A stretch of 5,435 nt of DNA from Chloroflexi bacterium TMED70. GTDB lineage: Bacteria > Chloroflexota > Dehalococcoidia > Lucifugimonadales > Lucifugimonadaceae. A model generated the notes under the pieces. It saw only the letters and a program-made list of their open reading frames with translations. It made no database searches and had not been told where the DNA came from. The position numbers and the translations under genes are program-made. Where the stretch lies: the NCBI GenBank assembly GCA_002171675.1, contig NHDX01000029.1, forward strand, positions 2,524 through 7,958, read 5' to 3'. Position 1 is the stretch's first letter. Each line of letters begins with the position of its first letter. Below, piece after piece: positions 1 through 5,435 of this stretch.

Positions 1-1773
1 ATTGATTCTGATGGGAAGGCTAGAGAACTTGACCCTGATGGCCATATTATTTCTGAAGGAAGTAGAGTTGTAGACGTAAAATTAAAAGATGGCACATGGC
101 TTGTTAGAAATGGTGTTGTTTTGGAAAACGCACCTAATATTAACGTTGCCACAATTGATTTTTTGGCAAATGGTGGAGATGATTATCCTTGGGAAGGAAG
201 AGAATACATTAAATTAGGTGTGAGTTACCAAGAAGCGCTATTTAACTACATTACAGATGGGTTAAATAACTTAATCGATTCTAATAAGTATGGAAATACA
301 ATTCAAAACGTAATTTTAGATGATTTAGATTACTTTGCATCTACAAAATTAAATGTTGACATTAAGCACATTTCTACATTTGAAACAGGTGTTTATGATG
401 AAAGTGCAGCAGAAATTGTTGCATATGACAATATAACTAGCAGGCTTTTCTCTATTAATGCGATGGATGGTTCATGTGATGTGTATGATATGTCAAAACC
501 ATCAAAATTAGTTTTGGAAAACCAAATTAGTTACTCATACCTCGGCATGGAAATAAACAGTGTTGATGTTCATAATGGAATTATGGCCTTAGCGATACAA
601 GCTGAAGATGAAACAAAAGATGGTATGGTTGCTTTTTACGATACTTCAACGCTGAGTGAATTAAATACTGTAAAAGTTGGTGCGTTGCCTGATGCAGTAA
701 AATTTAGCCCAGACGGAAACTTTGTAGTTGTATCTAACGAAGGTCAACCCAATGATGATTACAGTGTTGATCCTGTTGGGTCAATAAGTGTAATAAATAT
801 GAAAGGTGGCGTAAAAGCTGCACACTTAAATACTACAAAATTGGTGCCAAATGAAGTAGAAGAGGGAGTAAGAATTTTTGGAAAGGGTGCGAACATTTCT
901 GAAGATTTAGAGCCTGAATATGCAACCATAAGCCCTGACAGCAAAACAGCTTATGTTGTAGCACAAGAAAATAATGCAATGATAGTTGTGGACTTAGAAA
1001 CTGCAACAATAACAAACGTATATTCTCTTGGTTATAAAGATCATTTGCTTCCAGGAAATGGTTTTGACGCTAGTAATAAAGATGGAAAAATCTTTATTAC
1101 TAACTGGCCCACACACGGTGCTTATCAACCAGATATGCTTTCTTCTTTCGAAGTAAATGGGAATACCTTTATTGTGTCAGCTAACGAAGGGGATGCTAGA
1201 GACTATGATGGGTACAGTGAAGAGGTTCGGGTAGCAGATTTAAAACTTGACCCTGAACACTACCCTATGGCTAGCATTCTTCAACTTGAAGAAAATTTAG
1301 GTAGGCTAAAAACAACAACTGCTACTGGAGATCATGATGGTGATGGTGACATAGACCAGATAATGAGTTATGGTGCTAGATCATTTTCAATATGGGGTTC
1401 TTCAGGAAATCTTATTTTTGATTCAGGTAGCGCTTTAGAGAGGATGACTGCATGGGTTTACCGAAATGGATTTAATAATGACGAAGGTGAATTTGACGGA
1501 AGAAGTGATGATAAAGGGCCAGAACCAGAAGCTGCAACAATAGGCCATAAGGATGGAAGAATTTACGCTTTTATCGGCTTGGAAAGAACGGGTGGATTCG
1601 TGATCTATGATGTTACTAATCCAGTTTCTCCTGACTTTATTGATTACATTTACACCAAGGGTGATATTGGCCCAGAAGGTATAGAATTTATTCCTGAAGA
1701 TGCCTATGGAAATTCTTTAATTGTTGTCGGTAATGAAGTTAGTGGATCAATATCTGTGTACAGAATGAGATAA
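1..1773 (+). CDS. 5'-nucleotidase C-terminal domain fused to choice-of-anchor I beta-propeller domain (3' part of a longer gene)
   Basis: The reading frame is open from base 1 and ends at TAA 1771-1773, giving 590 visible residues. The gene starts left of the window; a TTG at 121 is internal because homology continues upstream of it. Residues 1 to about 105 match the end of the 5'-nucleotidase C-terminal domain, including a T-x-D-F-L...GGDDY segment at 51-62. From about residue 120 to the end the protein matches the choice-of-anchor I domain. Landmarks are SNEGQPNDDY (245-254), DLEPEY (302-307), NEGDARDYDG (395-404), an aspartate-rich DGDGD loop (446-450) that may bind calcium, KGPEPEA (505-511), GLER (526-529), GPEG (557-560) and NEVSG (578-582). 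Such proteins are generally exported and act on extracellular nucleotides or phosphoesters; the catalytic metallophosphatase domain would lie outside the window. The protein stops straight after the propeller, with no sorting signal or membrane anchor. It is less AT-rich than its neighbours. The domain calls are firm; the substrate is not determined. Confidence 0.9.
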   Translation: MDSDGKARELDPDGHIISEGSRVVDVKLKDGTWLVRNGVVLENAPNINVATIDFLANGGDDYPWEGREYIKLGVSYQEALFNYITDGLNNLIDSNKYGNTIQNVILDDLDYFASTKLNVDIKHISTFETGVYDESAAEIVAYDNITSRLFSINAMDGSCDVYDMSKPSKLVLENQISYSYLGMEINSVDVHNGIMALAIQAEDETKDGMVAFYDTSTLSELNTVKVGALPDAVKFSPDGNFVVVSNEGQPNDDYSVDPVGSISVINMKGGVKAAHLNTTKLVPNEVEEGVRIFGKGANISEDLEPEYATISPDSKTAYVVAQENNAMIVVDLETATITNVYSLGYKDHLLPGNGFDASNKDGKIFITNWPTHGAYQPDMLSSFEVNGNTFIVSANEGDARDYDGYSEEVRVADLKLDPEHYPMASILQLEENLGRLKTTTATGDHDGDGDIDQIMSYGARSFSIWGSSGNLIFDSGSALERMTAWVYRNGFNNDEGEFDGRSDDKGPEPEAATIGHKDGRIYAFIGLERTGGFVIYDVTNPVSPDFIDYIYTKGDIGPEGIEFIPEDAYGNSLIVVGNEVSGSISVYRMR

Positions 1774-1799
1774 GTAAATTTTAATTAATCATCGACTCG

Positions 1800-1847
1800 T
1801 AAATACTCGTCTCAATGCAATAAGAGACGAGTATTTATTTTGTGTTT
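1800..1847 (+). terminator. Rho-independent terminator after the nucleotidase/propeller gene
   Basis: A perfect 13-bp inverted repeat (1801-1813 with 1824-1836, AAATACTCGTCTC and its complement) encloses a 10-base loop. One more pair (1800 with 1837) extends it, and the T-rich stretch ATTTTGTGTTT follows. It begins 27 bases after the stop at 1773. The T tract is on the plus-strand exit side, so it should act mainly on the plus-strand gene. The minus-strand gene ending at 1856 would enter the same hairpin but leave it without a clear T run. Confidence 0.8.
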
Positions 1848-1855
1848 ACAAAATT

Positions 1856-2779
1856 TCAAATAATTAAAGGTGGATTATTTTTAATAATATTCATAATTAT
1901 AGAGTCCATACTTAAATTACTTATTTTGCTATTATCTTTTGGAGTTTTTCTTCTACTTAAATCAGAAATAGAAACTGGCATTGGAAGTCTCTTAGAAAAT
2001 TCAACTAGCCATATAAAAGGGTCATTTAAAGATTCAAAACTATAATAACTACCATAGTCCCAAACATACTTATCTATTGCAGCCTTAATCCTTCTAACTT
2101 GGATTCTTGACGCTGAGCCATAAGCTTTTTCAGATACTATTAGACTTTGCTTAATATCTTCACCGCAATTTTTCCAAATTTCATTTGCCAATCTTCTTTT
2201 TGAATTCCAAAGATTTTCATCCAATGCCTTTTCTTCTATATTAATAAATTTATTTTCAATAAATGGAGAATATTTAATAATAGTTTCTCTTAAATTGATA
2301 CAATCTTTTTCAAATTCTCCTAATGAAATCCATTTGCCCAATACTGGTAATCCAGCAATTAAATCGCTCCAATCTACTTGCAAAATATCATTTGGAAAAG
2401 AAATACCATTTAAAGCTGTTATAGAATTAATTTTAATTTTAATTTTATTTTTAATATACCAAATAACCCAAAAATTATTTCTTTTTTTTGCTCTCTCTAT
2501 TAAATCTAAAACCTTGAAAGTCTCAGCTTCATCTAACTTAAATTCATACACAAGTGAGTTAAAATTCCAATCATCTGGCCAAATCACTTCTGGAGTTAAT
2601 TTAATCATACTGTTATCTAGAAGACCTTGAATTTTTGCTGATTTTATTTTTCTCTGCAATGACCTCAAACTCATATTCATCATGTCAGCAATTTGCGAAT
2701 TCGAATAATTGCTAGGAGAAGATTTTAGGTTCTTATATTCTGATGTAAAAGAATTTAAATCAGATATTTTATTCCTCAT
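1856..2779 (-). CDS. Unrecognised 307-aa protein with N-terminal helix-turn-helix, downstream of arsC
   Basis: I do not recognise this family. Residues about 25-50 (SNSQIADMMNMSLRSLQRKIK within it) look like a helix-turn-helix of the AraC or MarR-like kind: a first helix around 28-35, a turn, and a recognition helix around 37-47. The rest has ten tryptophans, including a WPDDW motif at 67-71 and a FWVIW cluster, plus a lysine/isoleucine-rich stretch and a basic segment near SRIQVRRIK. There is no signal peptide, no obvious membrane segment and no ArsR-type cysteine metal site; only two cysteines occur. The ATG at 2779 overlaps the arsC stop (2769-2771) by 11 nt. No Shine-Dalgarno sequence precedes it, so translation is probably coupled to arsC. 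Later ATG codons would cut into the helix-turn-helix. It ends with TGA at 1856-1858. A DNA-binding regulator of the arsenate operon is a reasonable guess, but only the helix-turn-helix and the neighbour support it. Confidence 0.75.
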   Translation of the reverse strand: MRNKISDLNSFTSEYKNLKSSPSNYSNSQIADMMNMSLRSLQRKIKSAKIQGLLDNSMIKLTPEVIWPDDWNFNSLVYEFKLDEAETFKVLDLIERAKKRNNFWVIWYIKNKIKIKINSITALNGISFPNDILQVDWSDLIAGLPVLGKWISLGEFEKDCINLRETIIKYSPFIENKFINIEEKALDENLWNSKRRLANEIWKNCGEDIKQSLIVSEKAYGSASRIQVRRIKAAIDKYVWDYGSYYSFESLNDPFIWLVEFSKRLPMPVSISDLSRRKTPKDNSKISNLSMDSIIMNIIKNNPPLII

Positions 2780-3176
2780 CTGAATTTAAATTTTTTATGA
2801 CATTTAATACATTTTTTTCTACTTGATCTCTGATAATCTTTACATCATCATAAGATTTGTCATTAGGATCATCTAGGTTCCAGTCTTCAATTCCTTGTGG
2901 CAAAACTGGGCACTTACTTTTATCTACGCTACACCCCATTGTAATAACTTTAGTATCAGATTGGATCATGTCATAAGTTAGTAATTTTGGTATGCTTTTT
3001 GATATATCTATGCCCTTTTCTTTCATTGCCTCAATTACATTTAAGTTGACATGAGATGTTGGTTCTGTGCCAGCTGAATTTGCAAAATGTTTTGATTTGC
3101 CAATTTTATTGTTGAAAAAAGCTTCGGCCATTTGGCTTCGTCCAGAGTTATGTACACATACAAATAAGAAATTCAT
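2769..3176 (-). CDS. arsC: Arsenate reductase, thioredoxin-coupled (low-molecular-weight phosphatase fold)
   Basis: This cytoplasmic enzyme reduces arsenate to arsenite, which is then exported. The 135-residue protein has the low-molecular-weight tyrosine phosphatase fold. The P-loop CVHNSGRS carries nucleophile C7 in a C-x5-R motif. A MGC...CP segment supplies C82 and C89. A W-N-L-D-D-P segment near 99-104 carries the general acid aspartate. The three cysteines, with seven-residue spacing in the second pair, match the redox relay of the S. aureus pI258 type, so this is a true arsenate reductase and not a plain phosphatase. An in-frame ATG at 3200 would add eight residues. I prefer 3176 because GGAG lies five bases before it and the cysteine numbering then fits the family. 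The gene leads a minus-strand pair; its stop overlaps the next start by 11 nt. The electron donor could be thioredoxin or a related thiol system. Confidence 0.92.
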   Translation of the reverse strand: MNFLFVCVHNSGRSQMAEAFFNNKIGKSKHFANSAGTEPTSHVNLNVIEAMKEKGIDISKSIPKLLTYDMIQSDTKVITMGCSVDKSKCPVLPQGIEDWNLDDPNDKSYDDVKIIRDQVEKNVLNVIKNLNSDEE

Positions 3177-3181
3177 TTTTA

Positions 3182-3185
3182 CTCC
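3182..3185 (-). promoter_or_regulatory. Ribosome binding site of arsC (decides the start)
   Basis: CTCC on the plus strand reads GGAG on the coding strand, five bases before the ATG at 3176-3174. It lies inside the longer reading frame that begins at 3200, where no comparable site precedes the ATG. This is the main reason for the shorter start. Confidence 0.7.
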
Positions 3186-3212
3186 ATTTTTTTTCAACAT
3201 ACCAAAAATTAG

Positions 3213-3227
3213 TTAACGAAATATTAA
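3213..3227. promoter_or_regulatory. CtrA-like box TTAA-N7-TTAA upstream of arsC
   Basis: TTAA at 3213-3216 and TTAA at 3224-3227 are separated by exactly seven bases, which is the consensus spacing of the alphaproteobacterial CtrA site. The element lies about 37-51 bases upstream of the arsC start. The first half also forms the palindrome GTTAAC (3212-3217). In such AT-rich DNA a chance match is quite possible, so this is only a candidate. Confidence 0.2.
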
Positions 3228-3243
3228 GAAAATGACATAAATT

Positions 3244-3280
3244 AAATTATTTATTGAAAAAATAAAAAAAATAATAATTT
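3244..3280. repeat. Imperfect AT-only inverted repeat in the divergent promoter region
   Basis: AAATTATTTATT (3244-3255) and AATAATAATTT (3270-3280) are complementary apart from one missing base, with a 14-base spacer. It could be an operator for a dimeric regulator. Both arms are pure A and T in low-complexity DNA, so chance is a serious alternative. Confidence 0.25.
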
Positions 3281-3319
3281 AGTATTGATATTTTTATCTT
3301 TTTCCTGAAATGTAAATTT

Positions 3320-4105
3320 ATGAGTTCAAAAAAAATAAATGTAAAATCGGTTTTTTTAAGCGATCTTCATTTAGGGACCCCTGGTTCAAAAGCCTTAGCA
3401 ATAGATGGTTTTTTAAAAAATATTAAAGCTGAAAATATTTTCCTAGTTGGGGACATAATCGATGGTTGGCAAATGGCAAAAAATCCTTATTGGCCCCAAA
3501 GTCATACTGATGTAGTTAGAAGAATTCTTTCTAAAGCTAGAAAAGGTGCAAACATTTATTATGCAATTGGAAATCACGATGAAATGCTAAGAAAATGGCT
3601 TTTCTTTAAATTAAAATTTGGAAATATAGAAATTAAAGATAGGTTTGAGTATAACGCTCTCGATGGAAAAAAATACTTGATTTTGCACGGTGATTATTTT
3701 GATGGCATTCATAGCGGCCTTCCTTTTATTGCTCACGTTGGCGATTTTGCATACCATTTAATGCTTAATTTTAACAAATTATTTAATAAGGTAAGAATGA
3801 GGGCGGGTTTTGAATATTGGAGTGTAAGTAAATTTTTAAAGCAAAAAGTAAAAAAGGCTGTTGATGCACTAATGAAAATTGAAAAGTCAGTAATTAATTA
3901 TTGTAAATCAAATGGTTTTGATGGAGCAATATTAGGTCATACCCACATCCCTGATATGAAAGAAATTGACGGTATTAAGTATATGAATTCTGGTGATTGG
4001 GTAGAAGAGTGCACTTCGCTATTAGAGCACCATGATGGATCTTGGGAACTTTACAGGTACGAAAATAAACATTGGTTTGATCAGGTTAAAGATGAAAAAA
4101 GCTAA
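3320..4105 (+). CDS. LpxH-like metallophosphoesterase (UDP-2,3-diacylglucosamine diphosphatase family, COG2908)
   Basis: This 261-residue protein has the full two-metal calcineurin-like phosphoesterase motif set: SDLHLG with D15 and H17, GDIIDG with D45, GNHDE with N85 and H86, HGD with H123, and GHTH with H207 and H209. The YWPQSH (57-62), NSGD and EEC-T segments match the proteobacterial LpxH-like family. Relatives are annotated as splitting UDP-2,3-diacylglucosamine to lipid X and UMP in lipid A synthesis at the cytoplasmic membrane face. Whether this paralogue does that, or hydrolyses another pyrophosphate or phosphoester, cannot be read from the sequence. Alphaproteobacteria often use LpxI for the step instead. 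The ATG at 3320 is the only good start, as DLHLG begins 14 residues later; it lacks a clear Shine-Dalgarno sequence. It is first of a three-gene overlapping unit, its stop overlapping the next start by 14 nt. Confidence 0.88.
   Translation: MSSKKINVKSVFLSDLHLGTPGSKALAIDGFLKNIKAENIFLVGDIIDGWQMAKNPYWPQSHTDVVRRILSKARKGANIYYAIGNHDEMLRKWLFFKLKFGNIEIKDRFEYNALDGKKYLILHGDYFDGIHSGLPFIAHVGDFAYHLMLNFNKLFNKVRMRAGFEYWSVSKFLKQKVKKAVDALMKIEKSVINYCKSNGFDGAILGHTHIPDMKEIDGIKYMNSGDWVEECTSLLEHHDGSWELYRYENKHWFDQVKDEKS
4083..4085 (+). promoter_or_regulatory. Ribosome binding site of ppk2 (decides the start)
   Basis: AGG within CAGGTT, six bases before the ATG at 4092, lies inside the end of the metallophosphoesterase gene. 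It supports 4092 over the upstream in-frame ATG at 4032, which would create a 74-nt overlap and add 20 residues with no family match. Confidence 0.55.
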
Positions 4106-4958
4106 ACCCATATATTATTCAATACCTGAATACAATAATGCTGATACTTCCTACTACTATGAAGAAAAGAGAAGATTACAAGTAACTTTACTAAAAGTTC
4201 AAGAGTGGGTTAAAAAAAATAATAAAAGATTAGCTATTGTTTTTGAAGGAAGAGATGCTGCTGGAAAGGGAACCGCAATAAGAAGAATAACTCAAAACTT
4301 AAACACTAAGGGATTTAAAGTTTTTGAGTTAGGGGTTCCTAATAAATCTCAACAAAATAGATGGTTTGATACGCATTTAAAAGCAATGCCAAATAAGGGA
4401 GAGATAGTTCTTTTTGATAGGTCCTGGTACTCAAGGGCAATAATTCAGCCAGCTATGGGATTTTGTTCTATGGAGCAATATGCTTACTTTATGAAAAAAG
4501 TAAATGATTGGGAGAGAGGCCTTTCAAAGGGTAAAAATGGAATTATTTTTATAAAAATTTACTTGTCAGTAAATAGAGAAAATCAAAGACTAAGATTAAA
4601 TCTGAGAAGATCAAGTGAGCTTAAATATTGGAAGCTTTCCAAAAATGATTTGGAAGCTTTATCAAGTTGGCATACTTTTTCATTTTTTAAGCAAGAAATG
4701 TTTGAAAAAACTTCAACAAAAAAAAATACGTGGCACATCATAAATTCTGATAACAAGTTTTCGGCTACATTAATTTCTATGTACCTAATCATTTCAAATC
4801 TCTCAAAAAAATCTGAAGTAAATCACATAATTTGTGACCCTGATTTACCAGAAAATGGCAACAAGGGAAAATATACAATTAAAATTGATGAAGTTATTTT
4901 TGATAATTTAAATAGAGATCAATATGAATTACTTTACAGGATCAAGTCAAATGAATAA
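4092..4958 (+). CDS. ppk2: Polyphosphate kinase 2 family protein (divergent)
   Basis: PPK2 enzymes move phosphate between polyphosphate and nucleotides in the cytoplasm, either recharging NDP or NMP from polyphosphate or making polyphosphate. In this 288-residue protein the Walker A loop is GRDAAGKGT (53-61). The Walker B segment is LFDRSWYSRA (107-116), followed by MGFCSMEQY. A lid region contains QRLRLNLRR (165-173) and LKYWKLSKND (177-186), and W193, M203 and K222 occupy family positions. A tail of about 50 residues (238-288) follows. Compared with the class I consensus as I remember it, the last glycine of GKGG is threonine, the FQRYV segment reads WFDTHL, SWYN is SWYS, and the usual arginine-rich end (K-x-x-A-R-L-N-x-x-R) reads KFSATLISMY. 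Class and substrate are therefore unsure. The gene overlaps the preceding one by 14 nt and the Nudix gene by 8 nt. Confidence 0.88.
   Translation: MKKAKPIYYSIPEYNNADTSYYYEEKRRLQVTLLKVQEWVKKNNKRLAIVFEGRDAAGKGTAIRRITQNLNTKGFKVFELGVPNKSQQNRWFDTHLKAMPNKGEIVLFDRSWYSRAIIQPAMGFCSMEQYAYFMKKVNDWERGLSKGKNGIIFIKIYLSVNRENQRLRLNLRRSSELKYWKLSKNDLEALSSWHTFSFFKQEMFEKTSTKKNTWHIINSDNKFSATLISMYLIISNLSKKSEVNHIICDPDLPENGNKGKYTIKIDEVIFDNLNRDQYELLYRIKSNE
4938..4941 (+). promoter_or_regulatory. Candidate ribosome binding site of the Nudix gene
   Basis: AGGA lies nine bases before the ATG at 4951, inside the end of ppk2. It favours 4951 over an in-frame ATG at 4924. The shorter protein begins close to the S-A-G-G-I-V strand that usually opens Nudix domains. 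Coupling to ppk2 termination is also possible. Confidence 0.45.
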
Positions 4959-5397
4959 AAAAATATCAGCAGGTGGAATTGTTGCATGCCAAAATAAAAT
5001 TTTATTTATTCGTAAAAAAGGAAAATGGGACTTTCCAAAAGGTAAACTTGAAAATTTTGATACTTTAAAAAAGGCTGCTGTAAGAGAAATTTCTGAAGAA
5101 ACTGGCTTAAATAAAGAAAGGTTAGAAATTATAAGTAAGTTAGCAGTAACAAATTCAGACAAATTTTTTAGGAAATTTAAAAAAGAAATTGTATGGTTCG
5201 AAGTTCGATATAATGGAGAATTGCATGACAAACTTATACCAGATTTTAAAGAAGGTATTGATAAATGCATGTGGCTAAATATAAATTCAAAAAAAATTCT
5301 AGATTTTAATTTTAAAAAAAGAGTATTTGAATTGTTAATGATTAAAAACAATCGTAAAAATGTAATTAAAACAGATTTACAAGAAAGGTTTTTCTAA
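4951..5397 (+). CDS. Small Nudix hydrolase
   Basis: Nudix enzymes cleave nucleoside diphosphates linked to another moiety. This 148-residue protein opens with SAGGIV (6-11) and carries KGKWDFPKGK (23-32), then the Nudix box from G31 to L53. The catalytic REISEETGL segment (45-53) is intact, with metal-binding E46, E49 and E50. The first glutamate of G-x5-E is an aspartate (D37), a conservative change. Later come a W-F-E-V-R-Y strand and a P-D-F-K-E-G-I...W segment, usual for the fold. Length is normal for a single-domain family member. The W-D-F-P-K-G-K context resembles Ap4A or dinucleoside polyphosphate hydrolases more than RppH, but the substrate cannot be assigned. The start at 4951 overlaps the ppk2 stop by 8 nt (ATGAATAA), so it is probably translated from the same message. 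Link to PPK2 suggests a role in nucleotide or polyphosphate housekeeping, which is inference. Confidence 0.88.
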   Translation: MNKKISAGGIVACQNKILFIRKKGKWDFPKGKLENFDTLKKAAVREISEETGLNKERLEIISKLAVTNSDKFFRKFKKEIVWFEVRYNGELHDKLIPDFKEGIDKCMWLNINSKKILDFNFKKRVFELLMIKNNRKNVIKTDLQERFF

Positions 5398-5435
5398 ATC
5401 CCCACTAAAGCGTGTGGATTACCATCGTCAGACTT
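5394..5435 (-). CDS. Possible C-terminal tail of a convergent gene (partial)
   Basis: Read on the minus strand from the right edge, one frame is open and encodes KSDDGNPHALVGI before TAG at 5396-5394, which overlaps the Nudix stop codon. The stretch is visibly richer in GC than the gene beside it, as coding DNA might be. Thirteen codons cannot prove a gene, and I do not recognise the peptide. The same bases can be read as a non-coding hairpin. Confidence 0.25.
   Translation of the reverse strand, partial: KSDDGNPHALVGI
5397..5420. repeat. Inverted repeat just after the Nudix stop
   Basis: AATCC (5397-5401) pairs with GGATT (5416-5420), and CAC (5403-5405) with GTG (5412-5414), around a six-base loop and one mismatch. 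It could help end the three-gene transcript. No T run follows, so it does not look like a standard intrinsic terminator, and it may instead lie in a convergent gene. Confidence 0.3.

Larger units (their letters stand above)
3177..3319. promoter_or_regulatory. Divergent intergenic region between arsC and the metallophosphoesterase trio
   Basis: This 143-bp stretch separates two divergent transcription units, so it should hold promoters for both. It is extremely AT-rich, which makes -35 and -10 calls unreliable. On the plus strand a TTGAAA (3254-3259) and a TAGTAT (3280-3285) are present, but the spacing of 20 is too long. On the minus strand a TAATAT (3226-3221) is a possible -10 without a convincing -35. 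No good Shine-Dalgarno sequence precedes the plus-strand ATG at 3320. Confidence 0.5.

Noticed and set aside
1842..2045. Plus-strand frame of 67 codons encoding a very hydrophobic peptide, like a small membrane protein
   Set aside because: It is antisense to the end of the 307-residue gene. Lysine/asparagine-rich AT codons read backwards give leucine/isoleucine/phenylalanine. It also starts inside the terminator's T tract, without a ribosome binding site.
2295..2630. Plus-strand frame of 111 codons
   Set aside because: Antisense shadow of the helix-turn-helix gene, with a low-complexity hydrophobic core, no family resemblance and no ribosome binding site.
3231..3240. ATGACATAA (TGTCAT on the minus strand) as half of a Pho box upstream of arsC
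   Set aside because: A Pho box needs a second TGTCA-like repeat 11 bases away, and the adjacent bases do not provide one.
4032..4091. Longer start for ppk2 at ATG 4032
   Set aside because: It would overlap the metallophosphoesterase gene by 74 nt and add residues with no PPK2 similarity; the ATG at 4092 has an AGG six bases upstream.
4628..4660. Direct repeat TTGGAAGCTTT (4628-4638 and 4650-4660), with partial hairpin potential
   Set aside because: It lies in the PPK2 lid coding region, the two copies are in different reading frames, and the encoded WKLS and LEAL are ordinary family sequence. Probably chance.
4947..5351. Minus-strand frame of 134 codons
   Set aside because: Exact antisense of the Nudix gene, whose catalytic box is unmistakable on the plus strand.
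1..5435. tRNA, rRNA, CRISPR, insertion sequence or transposase
   Set aside because: No cloverleaf, ribosomal signature, regularly spaced repeats, terminal inverted repeats or transposase-like protein was seen on either strand.

Overview
The window reads as AT-rich bacterial DNA, probably from a marine proteobacterium with a small, streamlined genome. That placement is inference. It rests on low GC, tight gene packing with overlapping stop/start codons, and a metallophosphoesterase of the proteobacterial LpxH-like (COG2908) type. TGA is used as a stop, so the standard bacterial code applies. No mobile element, CRISPR array, rRNA or tRNA is visible.

Region 1 (1-1855). The 3' part of a large, probably exported protein runs in from the left edge. 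It carries the end of a 5'-nucleotidase C-terminal domain, followed by a complete choice-of-anchor I type beta-propeller domain. A strong hairpin with a T-rich tail lies just after its stop. This gene is clearly less AT-rich than everything to its right.

Region 2 (1856-3176, minus strand). A two-gene unit: a thioredoxin-type arsenate reductase (arsC), whose three redox cysteines are all present, and an overlapping downstream gene. The downstream gene encodes a 307-residue protein with an N-terminal helix-turn-helix and a tryptophan-rich remainder that I do not recognise. It is the least explained gene in the window.

Region 3 (3177-3319). A very AT-rich divergent intergenic region that must hold the promoters of the minus-strand arsC pair and the plus-strand trio. 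It contains a TTAA-N7-TTAA element resembling a CtrA box and an imperfect AT-rich inverted repeat. Neither is secure.

Region 4 (3320-5397, plus strand). Three genes joined by 14-nt and 8-nt overlaps: an LpxH-like metallophosphoesterase, a divergent polyphosphate kinase 2 (PPK2), and a small Nudix hydrolase. They almost certainly form one transcript. The last 38 bases hold a small inverted repeat and perhaps the tail of a convergent gene.

Nearly every recognisable gene handles phosphoryl groups or a phosphate analogue: nucleotidase, arsenate reductase, pyrophosphatase-like metallophosphoesterase, polyphosphate kinase and Nudix. A phosphate-economy theme is attractive, but no recognisable Pho box or phosphate transporter gene supports it here.
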